Part shown: piece by piece, positions 24,690-33,324 of the stretch
Layout of the letters: each line of letters starts with the position of its first letter
Position numbering within the stretch: position 1 is the first letter of the stretch
Source of the DNA: Actinokineospora enzanensis DSM 44649
Lineage (GTDB): Bacteria; Actinomycetota; Actinomycetes; Mycobacteriales; Pseudonocardiaceae
Length of the DNA stretch: 64,000 nucleotides
Assembly (NCBI RefSeq): GCF_000374445.1
Contig: NZ_KB894432.1
Span: 44,951-108,950, forward strand
Direction: 5' to 3'
Notes under the pieces: generated by a model
What the model was told of the DNA's origin: nothing
Databases searched by the model: none
Seen by the model: the letters and a program-made list of their open reading frames with translations, nothing else
Position numbers and translations under genes: made by a program

Positions 24690-25695
24690 CGTCTCCTCGA
24701 CGCAGCACGATCTGACCGGACTCCTCCAGCGAGCGGATCTCGCCGATGATCTTCGCCTGGGCCTCTTCCACGACCCGCAGCCGAACCGCGCCGAGCACCT
24801 CGATCTCCTCGGCCAGGTTCTCCGCCGCGCGCTCGGACAGGTTGCGCAGCACCTTCTCGCGCACGTCGTCGCGCACGCCCTTGAGCGCGGTGGCCAGGTC
24901 GGAGCCGGACACGTTGCGCAGCACCAGCTGCAGCGACTTGTCGTCGATGCCGACCAGGTCCTCGAACATGAACATCTGCGAGCGGATCTCGTCGGCCAGC
25001 TCCGGCGAGCGCTTGGCCAGACCGTCCAGGATGGACCGCTCGGTGGCCCGGTCGGACCGGTTGATGATGTCCACCAGCGGACCGACGCCGCCGATCGTGG
25101 ACACGTCGCTCGGCTGCAGCAGCGAGGACAGCTTGCGCTCCAACAGGTTCTCCAGCTTGCGCACGACCTCCGGGGAGGTGCGGCCCATGGTGGCCACCCG
25201 CAGCGCCACATCGCTCTGCCGGTCCGGCGCCAGTCCGGACAGGACGGCCGAGGCCAGGTTGGCAGGCATGTGCGCGAGCACCAGCGCGACGGTCTGCGGG
25301 TGCTCCTCCTGCAGGAACGAGAGCACCTGGCGCGGGTCGGCCCGCTGCAGGAACCGGAACGGCACGTCCACCAGGGTGGCGCCGATGCGGTCCACGATCT
25401 CGTCAGCGCGGTCGTGGCCGAGCGTCTCGATCAGCAGCTCGCGGGCGTAGTCCATGCCGCCGTGCGCGACGTGCTTGCGGGCCTTGGCCATCGCGTGGAA
25501 CTCGTCGAGCACCTGGTTGGTGTAGGTGGCCTCCACCGCGCCGAGCCGGGCGACCTCCGCGGAGAGCGCCTCGACCTCGGCCTCGCGCAGCTTGGAGAGC
25601 ACCTTGGCGGACCCGTCCTTGCCCATCTGCAGCAGCAGCACCGCGGCCTTGCGCAGGCCGTCCGAACCCTCGGTCAACTCGGTCATGTCGTTCAC
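24670..25695 (-). CDS. fliG: Flagellar motor switch protein FliG
   Basis: 341 residues. The central EEHPQTVALVL motif that binds FliM is present, as are the LRKAAVLLLQMG start that packs on FliF and the C-terminal torque helix region with LRNVSGSDLATALKG. FliG turns stator movement into rotation. The start is a GTG whose bases overlap the fliF stop; an ATG three codons on is an alternative. Confidence 0.96.
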   Translation of the reverse strand: MNDMTELTEGSDGLRKAAVLLLQMGKDGSAKVLSKLREAEVEALSAEVARLGAVEATYTNQVLDEFHAMAKARKHVAHGGMDYARELLIETLGHDRADEIVDRIGATLVDVPFRFLQRADPRQVLSFLQEEHPQTVALVLAHMPANLASAVLSGLAPDRQSDVALRVATMGRTSPEVVRKLENLLERKLSSLLQPSDVSTIGGVGPLVDIINRSDRATERSILDGLAKRSPELADEIRSQMFMFEDLVGIDDKSLQLVLRNVSGSDLATALKGVRDDVREKVLRNLSERAAENLAEEIEVLGAVRLRVVEEAQAKIIGEIRSLEESGQIVLRRGDDDEFVA

Positions 25696-27380
25696 GCGCC
25701 CTTCGTCGCGAGCCAGCCGCGGAGCAGTCGAGCGACCTCGTCGGGCTGCTCGTCCACCAGCGCCTCGATCTCCTTGAGCTTGCGCTCCTGCGGGTTCGGG
25801 TCGCCGCCGGTGCCCGCGCCGATGGCGGCGAGGTCACCGCTCGCGGCTGCCTCCAGCCGGGCCTTCTCCTCGGCGTTCTCCAGTGCGGCGGCCCTGGTGC
25901 GCTCCAGCTCGATCTTGATCTCGTCCAGCCGCTGCATCTCGGCGGCCTGCAGGACCCTGGCCCGCTTGCGCCTGCCGCGGGTGGCCAGCCAGGTGATCAG
26001 CAGCAGGAGCAGCACGGCACCGGCCGCGGCGGCCTGCTTGATCATGGTGAACTGCTCGGACTTCTGGTCGGTGACCTGCTGGTCGGCCAGCGCCTGGGCG
26101 TTGGCGTTCGCGGCGGTCTGGTCGAAGGCCATCGCGCTGACCGCGAGGGTGTCGCCGCGGGTGGTGTTCAGGCCGACGGCCGAGGCCGCCAGCTCCTTGA
26201 TCTGGGCGAGGTCGGCGTTGGCCGCGGTGGTCTTGTCCAGCAGCACCGCCACACCGAGCTTGCGGACCTGGCCGGGGGCGTTCTGCCGGGTCTCGATGAC
26301 GCTGTTGACCGCGTTGTCCCGGACGGCCTTGTCCTGCGAGTAGGAGCCATTGCTGTCGGTGCTCGACGTGCCGCTGGTGCTCGACGTGTCGTTGGTCAGC
26401 GTGGAGCCGTTGCCGTCGGTGCCGTTGGTCTGGCCGAGGACGCCGCCGTTGCTGCTGCCCGCCGCGCCCGCGCCGGTGCCGGAGTACTTCTCGCTGGTGG
26501 TGCTCTCCGACAGCGCCGGGGCGTCGGACTTGGTGTAGGTCTGGGTCTTGGTGGTGGCGGTGTCGAAGTCCAGGTCCGCGGTCACCTTGACGACCGCGTG
26601 GTTCGCGCCGACCACCTGGGAGAGCAGGGACTGCAGCGAGCTGCTCACGCGCGCCTCGTAGGCGGCGGTCTCCTGCTGCTGGGTGCTGGTGGAGCCGCTG
26701 GCGGCCTGTCCGGCGGTGGCCAGGACGGTGCCGTCCGAGCCCGCCACGGTGACGTCGTTGGGGTCCATGCCCTCGACGCCGGAGGCGACCAGGTGCACGA
26801 TCGTCTGGACCTGCTCGGCGGAGAGCTTCTTGCCCGCCCCGGTGGACACCATCACCGACGCGGTCGGCTTGCTGGTGTCGTCGGAGAAGACGTCCTTGGT
26901 GGGGATGGCCAGGTGCACCGAGGCGCCGGTGACGCCGTCGATGGACTTGATGGTCTTGGTCAGCTCGCCCTCCAGCGCCCGCTGGTAGGTGACCTGCTGC
27001 ATGAACTCCGAGGTGGTCACGCCCTGCTGGTCCAGCAGCGAGTAGCCGGTGTCCTCGGAGGCGGGCAGGCCCGCGGCGGCCATCGTCAGCCGCAGCGAGT
27101 AGAGCTGGTCGGCGGGCACCTCGACGGTGGTGCCGCCGTCGGCGAGCTGGTAGGCCACGCCCTGCGCGGTCAGCTTGTCCACGATGGACGAGGCGTCCTT
27201 GGCCGCGAGGTTGGTGAACAGCGGCGAGTAGTTGGTGGTGTTGACGAAGGTCATGTAGACCCAGATCCCGATCGCGACGACCAGCACGCCGCCGACGACC
27301 ACGATCTTCTGGCCCACGGTGAAAGCCTTGAAACCGTTGCCGATCCGGCGCACCAGCGCCATGATGCGGTCCTGATTCAT
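25692..27380 (-). CDS. fliF: Flagellar MS-ring protein FliF
   Basis: 562 residues with two membrane helices, at about residues 26-46 and 448-464, and the large periplasmic-side ring-building part between them (SLRLTMAAAGLPASEDTGY, MQQVTYQRALEGELTKTI). A Ser/Thr/Gly-rich insert lies at about residues 325-350. The cytoplasmic tail that binds FliG ends in EVARLLRGWL. FliF is the base on which the rest of the motor is built. The ATG overlaps the fliE stop. Confidence 0.96.
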   Translation of the reverse strand: MNQDRIMALVRRIGNGFKAFTVGQKIVVVGGVLVVAIGIWVYMTFVNTTNYSPLFTNLAAKDASSIVDKLTAQGVAYQLADGGTTVEVPADQLYSLRLTMAAAGLPASEDTGYSLLDQQGVTTSEFMQQVTYQRALEGELTKTIKSIDGVTGASVHLAIPTKDVFSDDTSKPTASVMVSTGAGKKLSAEQVQTIVHLVASGVEGMDPNDVTVAGSDGTVLATAGQAASGSTSTQQQETAAYEARVSSSLQSLLSQVVGANHAVVKVTADLDFDTATTKTQTYTKSDAPALSESTTSEKYSGTGAGAAGSSNGGVLGQTNGTDGNGSTLTNDTSSTSGTSSTDSNGSYSQDKAVRDNAVNSVIETRQNAPGQVRKLGVAVLLDKTTAANADLAQIKELAASAVGLNTTRGDTLAVSAMAFDQTAANANAQALADQQVTDQKSEQFTMIKQAAAAGAVLLLLLITWLATRGRRKRARVLQAAEMQRLDEIKIELERTRAAALENAEEKARLEAAASGDLAAIGAGTGGDPNPQERKLKEIEALVDEQPDEVARLLRGWLATKGA

Positions 27381-27703
27381 GCCTGCAGCCTCATGATCTC
27401 GTTGAAGGCGTCGATCGCCTTGTTACGCACCTGGACGGTCAGCTGGGTGGTCAGCGAGGCCTCGGTGGCCGCCGCGAGGTAGTTGTGCACGTCGATCTCG
27501 GAGCCGGTGGCCGCCTTGATGGCGAGGTCGCTTGCCCGGTCCTGGACGGCCTGGTTGCTCTCCAGCGCCTTGCCGATCAGCTGGCCGAAGTTGGTTCCGT
27601 TGGCAGCGGAGGCGGCGGTGGTGGCGGCATCGTCGACGGTGATGGGGGCGGCGACGGCGGGCGGGGCGATGGCGGCGGTCACCGCGCTGATTGGGCTGCT
27701 CAC
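27377..27703 (-). CDS. fliE: Hook-basal body complex protein FliE
   Basis: 108 residues from a GTG that overlaps the flgC stop (GTGA). The C-terminal 70 residues match FliE: NFGQLIGKALESNQAVQDRA, then ATEASLTTQLTVQVRNKAIDAFNEIMRLQ ends the protein at residues 79-107. The N-terminus is an Ala/Pro-rich tail. FliE joins the MS ring to the rod. Confidence 0.93.
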   Translation of the reverse strand: MSSPISAVTAAIAPPAVAAPITVDDAATTAASAANGTNFGQLIGKALESNQAVQDRASDLAIKAATGSEIDVHNYLAAATEASLTTQLTVQVRNKAIDAFNEIMRLQA

Positions 27704-28092
27704 GCGTTCTTCCCGAGCTGTAGGGCCGCCTGGTAGGCCGAGGTGGCCCGGTCGACGACGGCGAGGTTGGCCTGGTAGCCGCGCTGGGCCATGATCAGGT
27801 AGCCCATCTGGTCGGAGAGGTTGATGTCCGGGTAGCGCACGTAGCCCTGGGCGTCGGCCAGCGGGTTGGTGGGCTCGTAGACGGTGCGGCCCTGCGCGTC
27901 GCCGGACTTGACCTCGGTGACGACCGAACCGTTGTGGCCGGGCAGTTCCTTGGCCACCACGAACCGCTCCTGGAAGGCCGGGCCGCTGGTCGAGGTGGCG
28001 TCGTTGATGTTGGCCATGTTGTCGGAGACCGCGTCCAGCCACTTGCGGTGGACCGAGGCGCCGCTCGCGGCGGTGTCGATGATGTTGAACAT
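27700..28092 (-). CDS. flgC: Flagellar rod protein FlgC
   Basis: 130 residues. The N-terminal rod signature is ASGASVHRKWLDAVSDNMAN with NIND following, and the C-terminus has the ADAQGYVRYPDINLSDQM and RGYQANLAVVDR motifs of FlgC. It is a proximal rod component. It lies 2 bases after the flgB stop. Confidence 0.95.
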   Translation of the reverse strand: MFNIIDTAASGASVHRKWLDAVSDNMANINDATSTSGPAFQERFVVAKELPGHNGSVVTEVKSGDAQGRTVYEPTNPLADAQGYVRYPDINLSDQMGYLIMAQRGYQANLAVVDRATSAYQAALQLGKNA

Positions 28093-28094
28093 GG

Positions 28095-28442
28095 TCAGCG
28101 CACACCCTTCAGCACGGTGCTCACGAGGCCGAACCGGTCGTCCATCGCGCGCAGCATCGTCTGGTAGCGGAGGTTGGTCTCGGTCGAGCCGAGCGTCTCC
28201 TCGTCGAGGTTGACGTTGTTGCCGTCCTGCCGGGCCGCCAGCGGGGAGGTGGACACCGTGGCGTGCACGCCGGTCCCGTCGCCGTCGGCGATCGCCTGGC
28301 TCAGCGCGGACTCGAACTCCACGCGCTTGGCCTTGAAGCCGGGGGTCTCGATGTTGGCGATGTTGTTCGCCTGAACCCGCTGGCGCATGGCCAGGCCGTC
28401 GAGCGAGGCGCGGATGGCCTGCGAGGCGAGATCGTCGAACAC
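28095..28442 (-). CDS. flgB: Flagellar rod protein FlgB
   Basis: 115 residues from a GTG with AAAAGGAG about 8 bases upstream. FlgB signature: LDGLAMRQRVQANNIANIETPGFKAK at residues 14-39, and the C-terminal helix with TNLRYQTMLRAMDDRFGLV. It is the first gene of the long minus-strand operon that runs to flhB. Confidence 0.95.
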   Translation of the reverse strand: MFDDLASQAIRASLDGLAMRQRVQANNIANIETPGFKAKRVEFESALSQAIADGDGTGVHATVSTSPLAARQDGNNVNLDEETLGSTETNLRYQTMLRAMDDRFGLVSTVLKGVR

Positions 28443-28758
28443 AGCCGGAGCTCCTTTTGCTTGCCGGGTGGTCGCCGATCCGTGGCGGGTGGTGGTGAGC
28501 GTTCCGTGCTCACGCGTTGCTTCGTCCTAGTCTGGCTTGAGCTGATGGAATTGTCTGTGGCCGCGCTCTCCGAAACGGGTGCGTTCCGGGTACGACTCGG
28601 GTGCTCTTCCAGCAGCTCAGCGTGGACGAACCGGGATCATGCCCGACTGCTTCGGACGATCATCGCTAGATCCACACAGGACTAATATCGGGGGTGTCGG
28701 TTGACGGTTGAAGGCGATGTCGGGTGTGTTCGGGTTGTGCCGTTCCCGGAATACGAAA
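28443..28758 (-). other. Promoter region of the flgB-flhB operon
   Basis: About 315 bases without a gene, less GC-rich than its surroundings (an ACTAATAT patch lies near 28681-28688). It must hold the promoter of the long operon. No CTCA-N16-GCCGA box is present on the minus strand, so this operon is probably not driven by FliA directly. A GTGAGC/GCTCAC inverted repeat (28495-28500 with 28508-28513) close to flgB is a possible operator. Confidence 0.5.
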
Positions 28759-28790
28759 ACGGCGGTACGGATGGTTATCCGTACCGCCGT
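28759..28790 (-). terminator. Terminator of the fliD-fliS-fliT unit
   Basis: A perfect 14-bp stem (28759-28772 with 28777-28790) with a GGTT loop, and AAAA at its left edge, which reads as a T run on the minus strand. It lies 23 bases past the last gene. This separates the filament-cap unit from the flgB operon. Confidence 0.88.
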
Positions 28791-28813
28791 ATGTCTCTCG
28801 GGTCTGGTGTCTG

Positions 28814-29146
28814 TTACAGGGCGACGTCCACATAGCTCGGTCGGGCGGGCTCGCGGGCGTCGTCGCCCATCTTGCCCAGCACCAGGGAGTGCTTGGCGGC
28901 GCTGGTCATGGCCGTGGCCATGCGCGCGGCCACGTCCAGCTGCCTGCGCAGCACCGCGTCCGCGCGCGGTCGCAGGTCCAGCGGCAGCGGGCCCAGCCCG
29001 GGGGGTGGGTGCCACGGGTCGTGCGCGGGCAGGTCGCGCAGCATGTGCTCGTCGTTGAGCAGCGCCTCGGCGGAGTCCACATCGGCCTCCAGCCGGTCGA
29101 GAGCCGCGGCCCAGGCCTCGTGCCAGCGGGCCGCGTTCTCGCTCAC
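28814..29146 (-). CDS. Small helical protein, FliT-like by position
   Basis: 110 residues from a GTG overlapping the fliS stop (GTGA). The sequence is mostly helical with a long acidic N-terminal helix (WHEAWAAALDRLEADVDSAE) and a Pro-rich middle (HPPPGLGPLPLD). It follows fliD-fliS exactly where fliT lies in other bacteria, so a chaperone for the filament cap is a reasonable guess. I see no firm FliT signature; the call is from context. Confidence 0.62.
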   Translation of the reverse strand: MSENAARWHEAWAAALDRLEADVDSAEALLNDEHMLRDLPAHDPWHPPPGLGPLPLDLRPRADAVLRRQLDVAARMATAMTSAAKHSLVLGKMGDDAREPARPSYVDVAL

Positions 29147-29535
29147 GTCTGCCCGTTCGTCGCGGGTAGCCCCTCCACGGCCTCGCGCCAGGCGTCGCGC
29201 AGCGGCTCGACCAGGGTCAGGCACGCGCGCGCGGCACCGGCGTCCTTGCGGACGTTGGCCCGCATCAGCTGGGTGAGCAGGTACGAGTACAGGCCCGCCA
29301 GCTCGGCGCCGCCCGCCCACTCGTCCGGCTTCAGGGAGCTCTGCAGCTCCAGGATGATGTCCTGGGCGTGCAGCAGCATCTCCGACGCGGTCTCCCGGTC
29401 GCCCGAGTCGAGCGCTTCCGCGCCGCGGGACAGGTCCAGGCAGAGCCGGTCGTAGAGCATCACGAGCAGGCGACCGGGGGTCGCGGTGGTCACGGAGTCC
29501 GCCAGGTACCGCTGGCGCAACGCGGGGGACGACAT
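29143..29535 (-). CDS. fliS: Flagellin export chaperone FliS
   Basis: 130 residues, standard FliS length. Family features visible are RQRYLADSVTTATPGRLLVM, followed by LYDRLCLDL, and HAQDIILELQSSL. FliS binds the C-terminus of flagellin and keeps it unfolded for export. It follows fliD by 12 bases with GAGGAGTC before its ATG. Confidence 0.94.
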   Translation of the reverse strand: MSSPALRQRYLADSVTTATPGRLLVMLYDRLCLDLSRGAEALDSGDRETASEMLLHAQDIILELQSSLKPDEWAGGAELAGLYSYLLTQLMRANVRKDAGAARACLTLVEPLRDAWREAVEGLPATNGQT

Positions 29536-29547
29536 TCAGACTCCTCG

Positions 29548-30840
29548 TCAGGCGCTCAGGCTGGACAGCTGACCGGACAACCAGCTCGACTGGTCCTTCA
29601 GCTTGCCGAGTGCGGTTTCCAGGTTGGTGTACTGGCGCTGCAGCGCCACCTTCTTCGCCGCGAGCCGGTCGTCCCAGTCGCTGATCTGGTCGGTGAGCCT
29701 GCGCACGTAGGTGTTGCCGTTCTGGATGACCAGAGTCAGCTTGCCGGTGGTGCTGTTGGTCGTGTCGTCGGAAATGGTCGAGAAGCGGCCGCCGAGCGTG
29801 GTCGACAGCGCGGCCTTGGTGCCGGTCGGATCGGCGGCCAGGGAGTTCTGGAACGCGGTCGCGTCGAACTTCACCTGGCCGTTGCGGTCCAGCGACACAC
29901 CGTTGGCGGCGAAGCTGGTGCCCCCGTCGGTGCCCTTGGAGACCGCGCCGAGCAGCTGGTCGCGCAGGCTGCGCACCAGCGTGTTGCCCGCCAGCGGTGC
30001 CGAGGTCTTCGTGGTCGGGTTGTACGCGGACGCCGCGTCGATCGTGGACAGTGCCGAGTTGACCGCGGAGACCAGAGCCTGCATCGCGCTGGTCGCCTTG
30101 GACGAGTCGGGGCTGGTGGACACGGTGATCCCGGTGTCCACCTTGTTGGCGGTGACGGTCACGCCGGGGATGAGGCCGGTGTAGGTGTTGTCCGCGCTGG
30201 TGATCTTGAACCCGCCCGCGTTCGGGTTGCCGACGGTGATGACCCCGTCCGCGCCCTGCGTCATGACGGAGGTCGAGTTGGCCAACCCGTTGATGCTGAA
30301 GGACTTCGCCGCGCCGGTGCCGGTCGCGGAGAACTGCAGTACCTGCCCGTTGGTGGTGGTCAGCACGCTGGCCCGGACCCCGGCGTTGGCGCCGTTGATG
30401 GCGTCGGCGACACCCTGGGCGGTGTTGGTGGTGACGTTGACGTTGACGGTCTTGTCGGCGAAGACGATGTCGAGGGAGCTGCCGGTCGCGGGCGTGCCGT
30501 TGGCGGGCACCGCGGAGGTCAGCACGTGCGTGGTGGCCAGGGACGAGACGTCGAAGGTGGCGGTGCCGCTGAGCGCGGTGGAGGAGGTGGCGACCGAGAC
30601 GCTGGACGAGGAGGCGGTGGCCTTGACCGCGGTCCAGGTGGTGGCGGTCTGCAGGTCCTTGACCGCGTTCCCCACCGCCAGCACCTTGGCGTTGATGGCC
30701 TGGTAGGCACTGGTCAGCGTCTGCTGCTCGCTCACCTTGGTCTTGAGCCGCGTCTGGGGTGCGGCCTCCAGCGTCATCAACTGGTTGATGATGCTGGTGG
30801 TGTCCAACCCGGTGACGAGACCGTCGACGCTGCTTGTCAT
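29548..30840 (-). CDS. fliD: Flagellar filament cap protein FliD
   Basis: 430 residues. The N-terminal DGLVTGLDTTSIINQLMTLE motif is that of FliD, and the C-terminal half carries RLTDQISDWDDRLAAKKVAL and QFTNLETALGKLKDQ-like helices. It caps the filament and guides flagellin folding. Its own FliA box lies 43 bases upstream, so it is a separate unit with fliS and the fliT-like gene. Confidence 0.95.
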   Translation of the reverse strand: MTSSVDGLVTGLDTTSIINQLMTLEAAPQTRLKTKVSEQQTLTSAYQAINAKVLAVGNAVKDLQTATTWTAVKATASSSSVSVATSSTALSGTATFDVSSLATTHVLTSAVPANGTPATGSSLDIVFADKTVNVNVTTNTAQGVADAINGANAGVRASVLTTTNGQVLQFSATGTGAAKSFSINGLANSTSVMTQGADGVITVGNPNAGGFKITSADNTYTGLIPGVTVTANKVDTGITVSTSPDSSKATSAMQALVSAVNSALSTIDAASAYNPTTKTSAPLAGNTLVRSLRDQLLGAVSKGTDGGTSFAANGVSLDRNGQVKFDATAFQNSLAADPTGTKAALSTTLGGRFSTISDDTTNSTTGKLTLVIQNGNTYVRRLTDQISDWDDRLAAKKVALQRQYTNLETALGKLKDQSSWLSGQLSSLSA

Positions 30841-30882
30841 GTGAGTGCCTTACTTCTCCGTCTATCCGTGGGCAACCGGTAC

Positions 30883-30908
30883 ATCGGCCGGATGGGCCGG
30901 AAGATGAG
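30883..30908 (-). promoter_or_regulatory. FliA promoter for fliD-fliS-fliT
   Basis: Reading the minus strand: CTCA (30908-30905), 16 bases, GCCGAT (30888-30883). The -35 end sits right beside the fliC terminator, so flagellin transcription ends exactly where the cap operon begins. Confidence 0.72.
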
Positions 30909-30947
30909 AAAAGCCCGGGTACTGATCTGGCTGATCAGTACCCGGGC
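30909..30947 (-). terminator. Strong terminator of fliC
   Basis: A perfect 15-bp stem (30913-30927 with 30933-30947) and a 5-base loop, with AAAA at 30909-30912 giving a T run on the minus strand. It lies 12 bases past the fliC stop. Such a strong terminator fits a highly expressed gene like flagellin. Confidence 0.92.
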
Positions 30948-30959
30948 CTTCGTGTTTAC

Positions 30960-32135
30960 TCAGCCACGCAGCAGCTGCAGAACCGACTGCGGAGCCTGGT
31001 TCGCCTGGGCGAGCATCGCGGTGCCCGCCTGGGACAGGATCTGCGACCGGGTGAACTTGACCATTTCCTGGGCCATGTCGGTGTCGGTGATGGCCGACTT
31101 CGACGCGGACAGGTTCTCCACCTGGACGTTGATGTTGTTGATGGTGTGCTCGAACCGGTTCTGGTACGCACCCAGCTGGGCGCGAGCAGTGGACAGGCTC
31201 TTGATGGCGTTGTCGACCGCGTCGATCGCGTTGCGGGCGTTGGTGGTGTTGCTCAGCGACACACCAGCGCCCACGCCGAGGCCGGCGGAGTCGAAGCCGG
31301 TGGCGGTGGAACCGGTGGAACCGGGAACCGCCGTGCCCGCGGTCAGACCAGCGGCCGAGGAGCTGACCGTGATGGTCTCGGTCTGGGCGACCTTGGACGA
31401 GATCTTCAGGTCCGTGCCGGACTTGCTGGCGACGAACGTGGCGCTGAAGTTGCTGTTGTTGTTGAGCTGGTTGACGACGTCGTCCAGGCTCGCCGGGCTG
31501 TTCAGCGTGACCGTGGCACCGTTACCACCGATGGAGGCGGTGATGGTCTTGGTGTCGAGGGTCGCGTCGAAGGTACCCGACAGGGTGTTGTTGGCCTTGG
31601 TACCGGCAGTGCCGAACACCGACGCGTCGAGCGCGACGTTGATGCGGTCGTCGGTGGTGTTGTTGGCGCCGACCTGGAAGGAGCCGGTGTAAGCGGTACC
31701 GCCCGCGGTGCCGACGGCCAGCAGCTTCTGGCCACCGAAGGAGGTGGTCTTCGCGATCCGGTCCAGCTCGGACTGCAGCTGGCCGAACTCGGTCTGAGCC
31801 GCCGCCTGGGCGTTGGTGTCCTGCGAACCGCCGTTGGCGGCCTGCACGGACAGGTCACGCATGCGCTGCAGGATCTCGGCCGACTCGTTCAGCGCGCCGT
31901 CGGCGGTCTGAACGACGTTGACGCCGTCCTGGGCGTTGCGGGTCGCGACCTTGAGGCCGCCGATCTGGGCCTGGAGACCCTGAGCGATCGACATGCCGGC
32001 AGCGTCATCGGCTGCCCGGTTGATCCGCAGGCCAGACGAGAGCTTCTCCAGCGAGCTCGACATCTGCTTGTCGTTGACCGACAGGTTGCGGTAGGCGTTC
32101 ATGGCCGCGATGTTGGAATTGATACGCAGACTCAT
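30960..32135 (-). CDS. fliC: Flagellin
   Basis: 391 residues. The D0/D1 ends are conserved: MSLRINSNIAAMNAYRNL, LSSGLRINRAADDAAGMSI and DGALNESAEILQRMRDLSVQ in the N-part, and TDMAQEMVKFTRSQILSQAG followed by ANQAPQSVLQLLRG at the C-terminus. The central about 150 residues are a Thr/Ser/Gly-rich D2/D3-type insert with no known sequence match. It is the major filament subunit. AAGGAGG lies 7 bases before the ATG. The upstream region has an FliA box and a GGA hairpin. Confidence 0.97.
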   Translation of the reverse strand: MSLRINSNIAAMNAYRNLSVNDKQMSSSLEKLSSGLRINRAADDAAGMSIAQGLQAQIGGLKVATRNAQDGVNVVQTADGALNESAEILQRMRDLSVQAANGGSQDTNAQAAAQTEFGQLQSELDRIAKTTSFGGQKLLAVGTAGGTAYTGSFQVGANNTTDDRINVALDASVFGTAGTKANNTLSGTFDATLDTKTITASIGGNGATVTLNSPASLDDVVNQLNNNSNFSATFVASKSGTDLKISSKVAQTETITVSSSAAGLTAGTAVPGSTGSTATGFDSAGLGVGAGVSLSNTTNARNAIDAVDNAIKSLSTARAQLGAYQNRFEHTINNINVQVENLSASKSAITDTDMAQEMVKFTRSQILSQAGTAMLAQANQAPQSVLQLLRG

Positions 32136-32142
32136 TGTAATT

Positions 32143-32184
32143 CCTCCTTGAGTAGAGTCCCTCTCCCGCCCTTCCGTGGGCAGG
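32143..32184 (-). promoter_or_regulatory. Possible CsrA target in the fliC leader
   Basis: On the minus strand the leader can fold CCTGCCC (32184-32178) with GGGCGGG (32171-32165), enclosing the loop ACGGAA. A GGA in a hairpin loop is the hallmark of a CsrA site. A second GGA pair is the ribosome site AAGGAGG (32149-32143). CsrA bound at both would block flagellin translation. csrA and its antagonist fliW are at 36.2-36.9 kb. Confidence 0.5.
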
Positions 32185-32194
32185 CACCGAGTAG

Positions 32195-32220
32195 TTCGGC
32201 CACCTTTGGAGCTATCTGAG
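32195..32220 (-). promoter_or_regulatory. FliA promoter for fliC
   Basis: Reading the minus strand: CTCA (32220-32217), 16 bases, GCCGAA (32200-32195). This is the best match of the four boxes found. RNA should start near 32188, so the leader of about 53 bases begins with the GGA hairpin. Confidence 0.78.
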
Positions 32221-32300
32221 CCCCGCGGGGAAGATTTATTCCGAGATTTTCGAGCGGTGGTGCTTCGACAGCACGAACGGGCCTTTTCAGGCCGGTTCGG

Positions 32301-33170
32301 TCAGGCCGACAGGTCGACCGGCACGCCGTAGGACGTGGTCTTGGACAGGCGGGTGCGCAGGGAGCCCTGCGCGGCCACCGCCGCGTAGTAGGAGGCGCGA
32401 CGGCGCGCGGCACAGCCCTCGGGCTTGTCCGCGGCGGCCATCCGCTCCGGGTCGAGCTGGGCGTTGATGCCCTCGCGCAGCAGGCCGGTGGCCTCCGCGC
32501 GCAGCTGGGACACGCGGGACTCGGTGACCCCGAGCCGCTCCGCGATCTCGGCCATCGGCCGGTTGTTGAAGTAGTACTCCTCGACGACCACGCGCAGCCG
32601 GTCCGGCAGCACGTCGACCGCGTCGCGCAGGTAGCCGACCCGCTCGCGCTCCAGGATGAGGTCCTCGGGGGTGCCGCGCTCGTCCGGCACGACCATCTCG
32701 GCGGCGTCCGGGCCGTCCGAGACGACCGACTGCAGGCTCACCACGAAGGAGCGCTGCACGTCGTCGCGGATGGCGACCACGGCGCGCACGTCCAGTTCGA
32801 GCACCTCGGCCAGCTCGGCGTCCGAGGGGACCCGGCCGTGCTGGGCGACGAAGGCGTCCCGGGCGGTCTCCAGCTTGCGGACCTTGCCGCGCACCGAGCG
32901 GCTGGCCCAGTCCTGGCCGCGCAGCTCGTCGAGCAGCGCGCCGCGGACGCGGACGGCGGCGTAGGCGGGGAACGGCACGCCGCGCTCGGCGTCGTAGGAG
33001 CGGGCCGCGGCGACCAGCGCCTCGGAGCCCGCGGAGAACAGCTCGTCGCGCCGCACGTGGGCGGGAACCCGAGCCAGCATCTCGCGCACAACGTGGCCGA
33101 CCAGGGGCAGGTTCGCCGCGATCAGCGTGTCGGTGTCCGTGGTGCGGGTGGTGCCGGGGTTCTCGGACAT
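32301..33170 (-). CDS. fliA: Flagellar/WhiG-class RNA polymerase sigma factor
   Basis: 289 residues. Region 2 is seen as NLPLVGHVVREMLARVP followed by SAGSEALVAAARSYD and VRVRGALLDELRGQDW; region 3 as KLETARDAFVAQHGRVPSDAE; region 4 as FNNRPMAEIAERLGVTESRVSQLR. That is the FliA/WhiG group layout. The C-terminal 50 residues (SYYAAVAAQGSLRTRL) extend beyond most family members. It is expected to read the four CTCA-N16-GCCGA boxes in this window. GGAGGAAG precedes the ATG. It lies between the divergent flgN operon and fliC. No flgM anti-sigma gene is seen. Confidence 0.93.
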   Translation of the reverse strand: MSENPGTTRTTDTDTLIAANLPLVGHVVREMLARVPAHVRRDELFSAGSEALVAAARSYDAERGVPFPAYAAVRVRGALLDELRGQDWASRSVRGKVRKLETARDAFVAQHGRVPSDAELAEVLELDVRAVVAIRDDVQRSFVVSLQSVVSDGPDAAEMVVPDERGTPEDLILERERVGYLRDAVDVLPDRLRVVVEEYYFNNRPMAEIAERLGVTESRVSQLRAEATGLLREGINAQLDPERMAAADKPEGCAARRRASYYAAVAAQGSLRTRLSKTTSYGVPVDLSA

Positions 33171-33324
33171 TGTCGCTTCCTCCGCCGCTCGTCCATCTGG
33201 GACATCCGGGCGGTTGGTGGTCCGCCCTTGCTGTTATGGACAAATGTGATGGGCGAGAGGTGTGTCCCAAGTGCTCGACGGGTGCGTCTCGGGTGCGACC
33301 GTCGCAAGTGGTTGCGCGGGTTTC

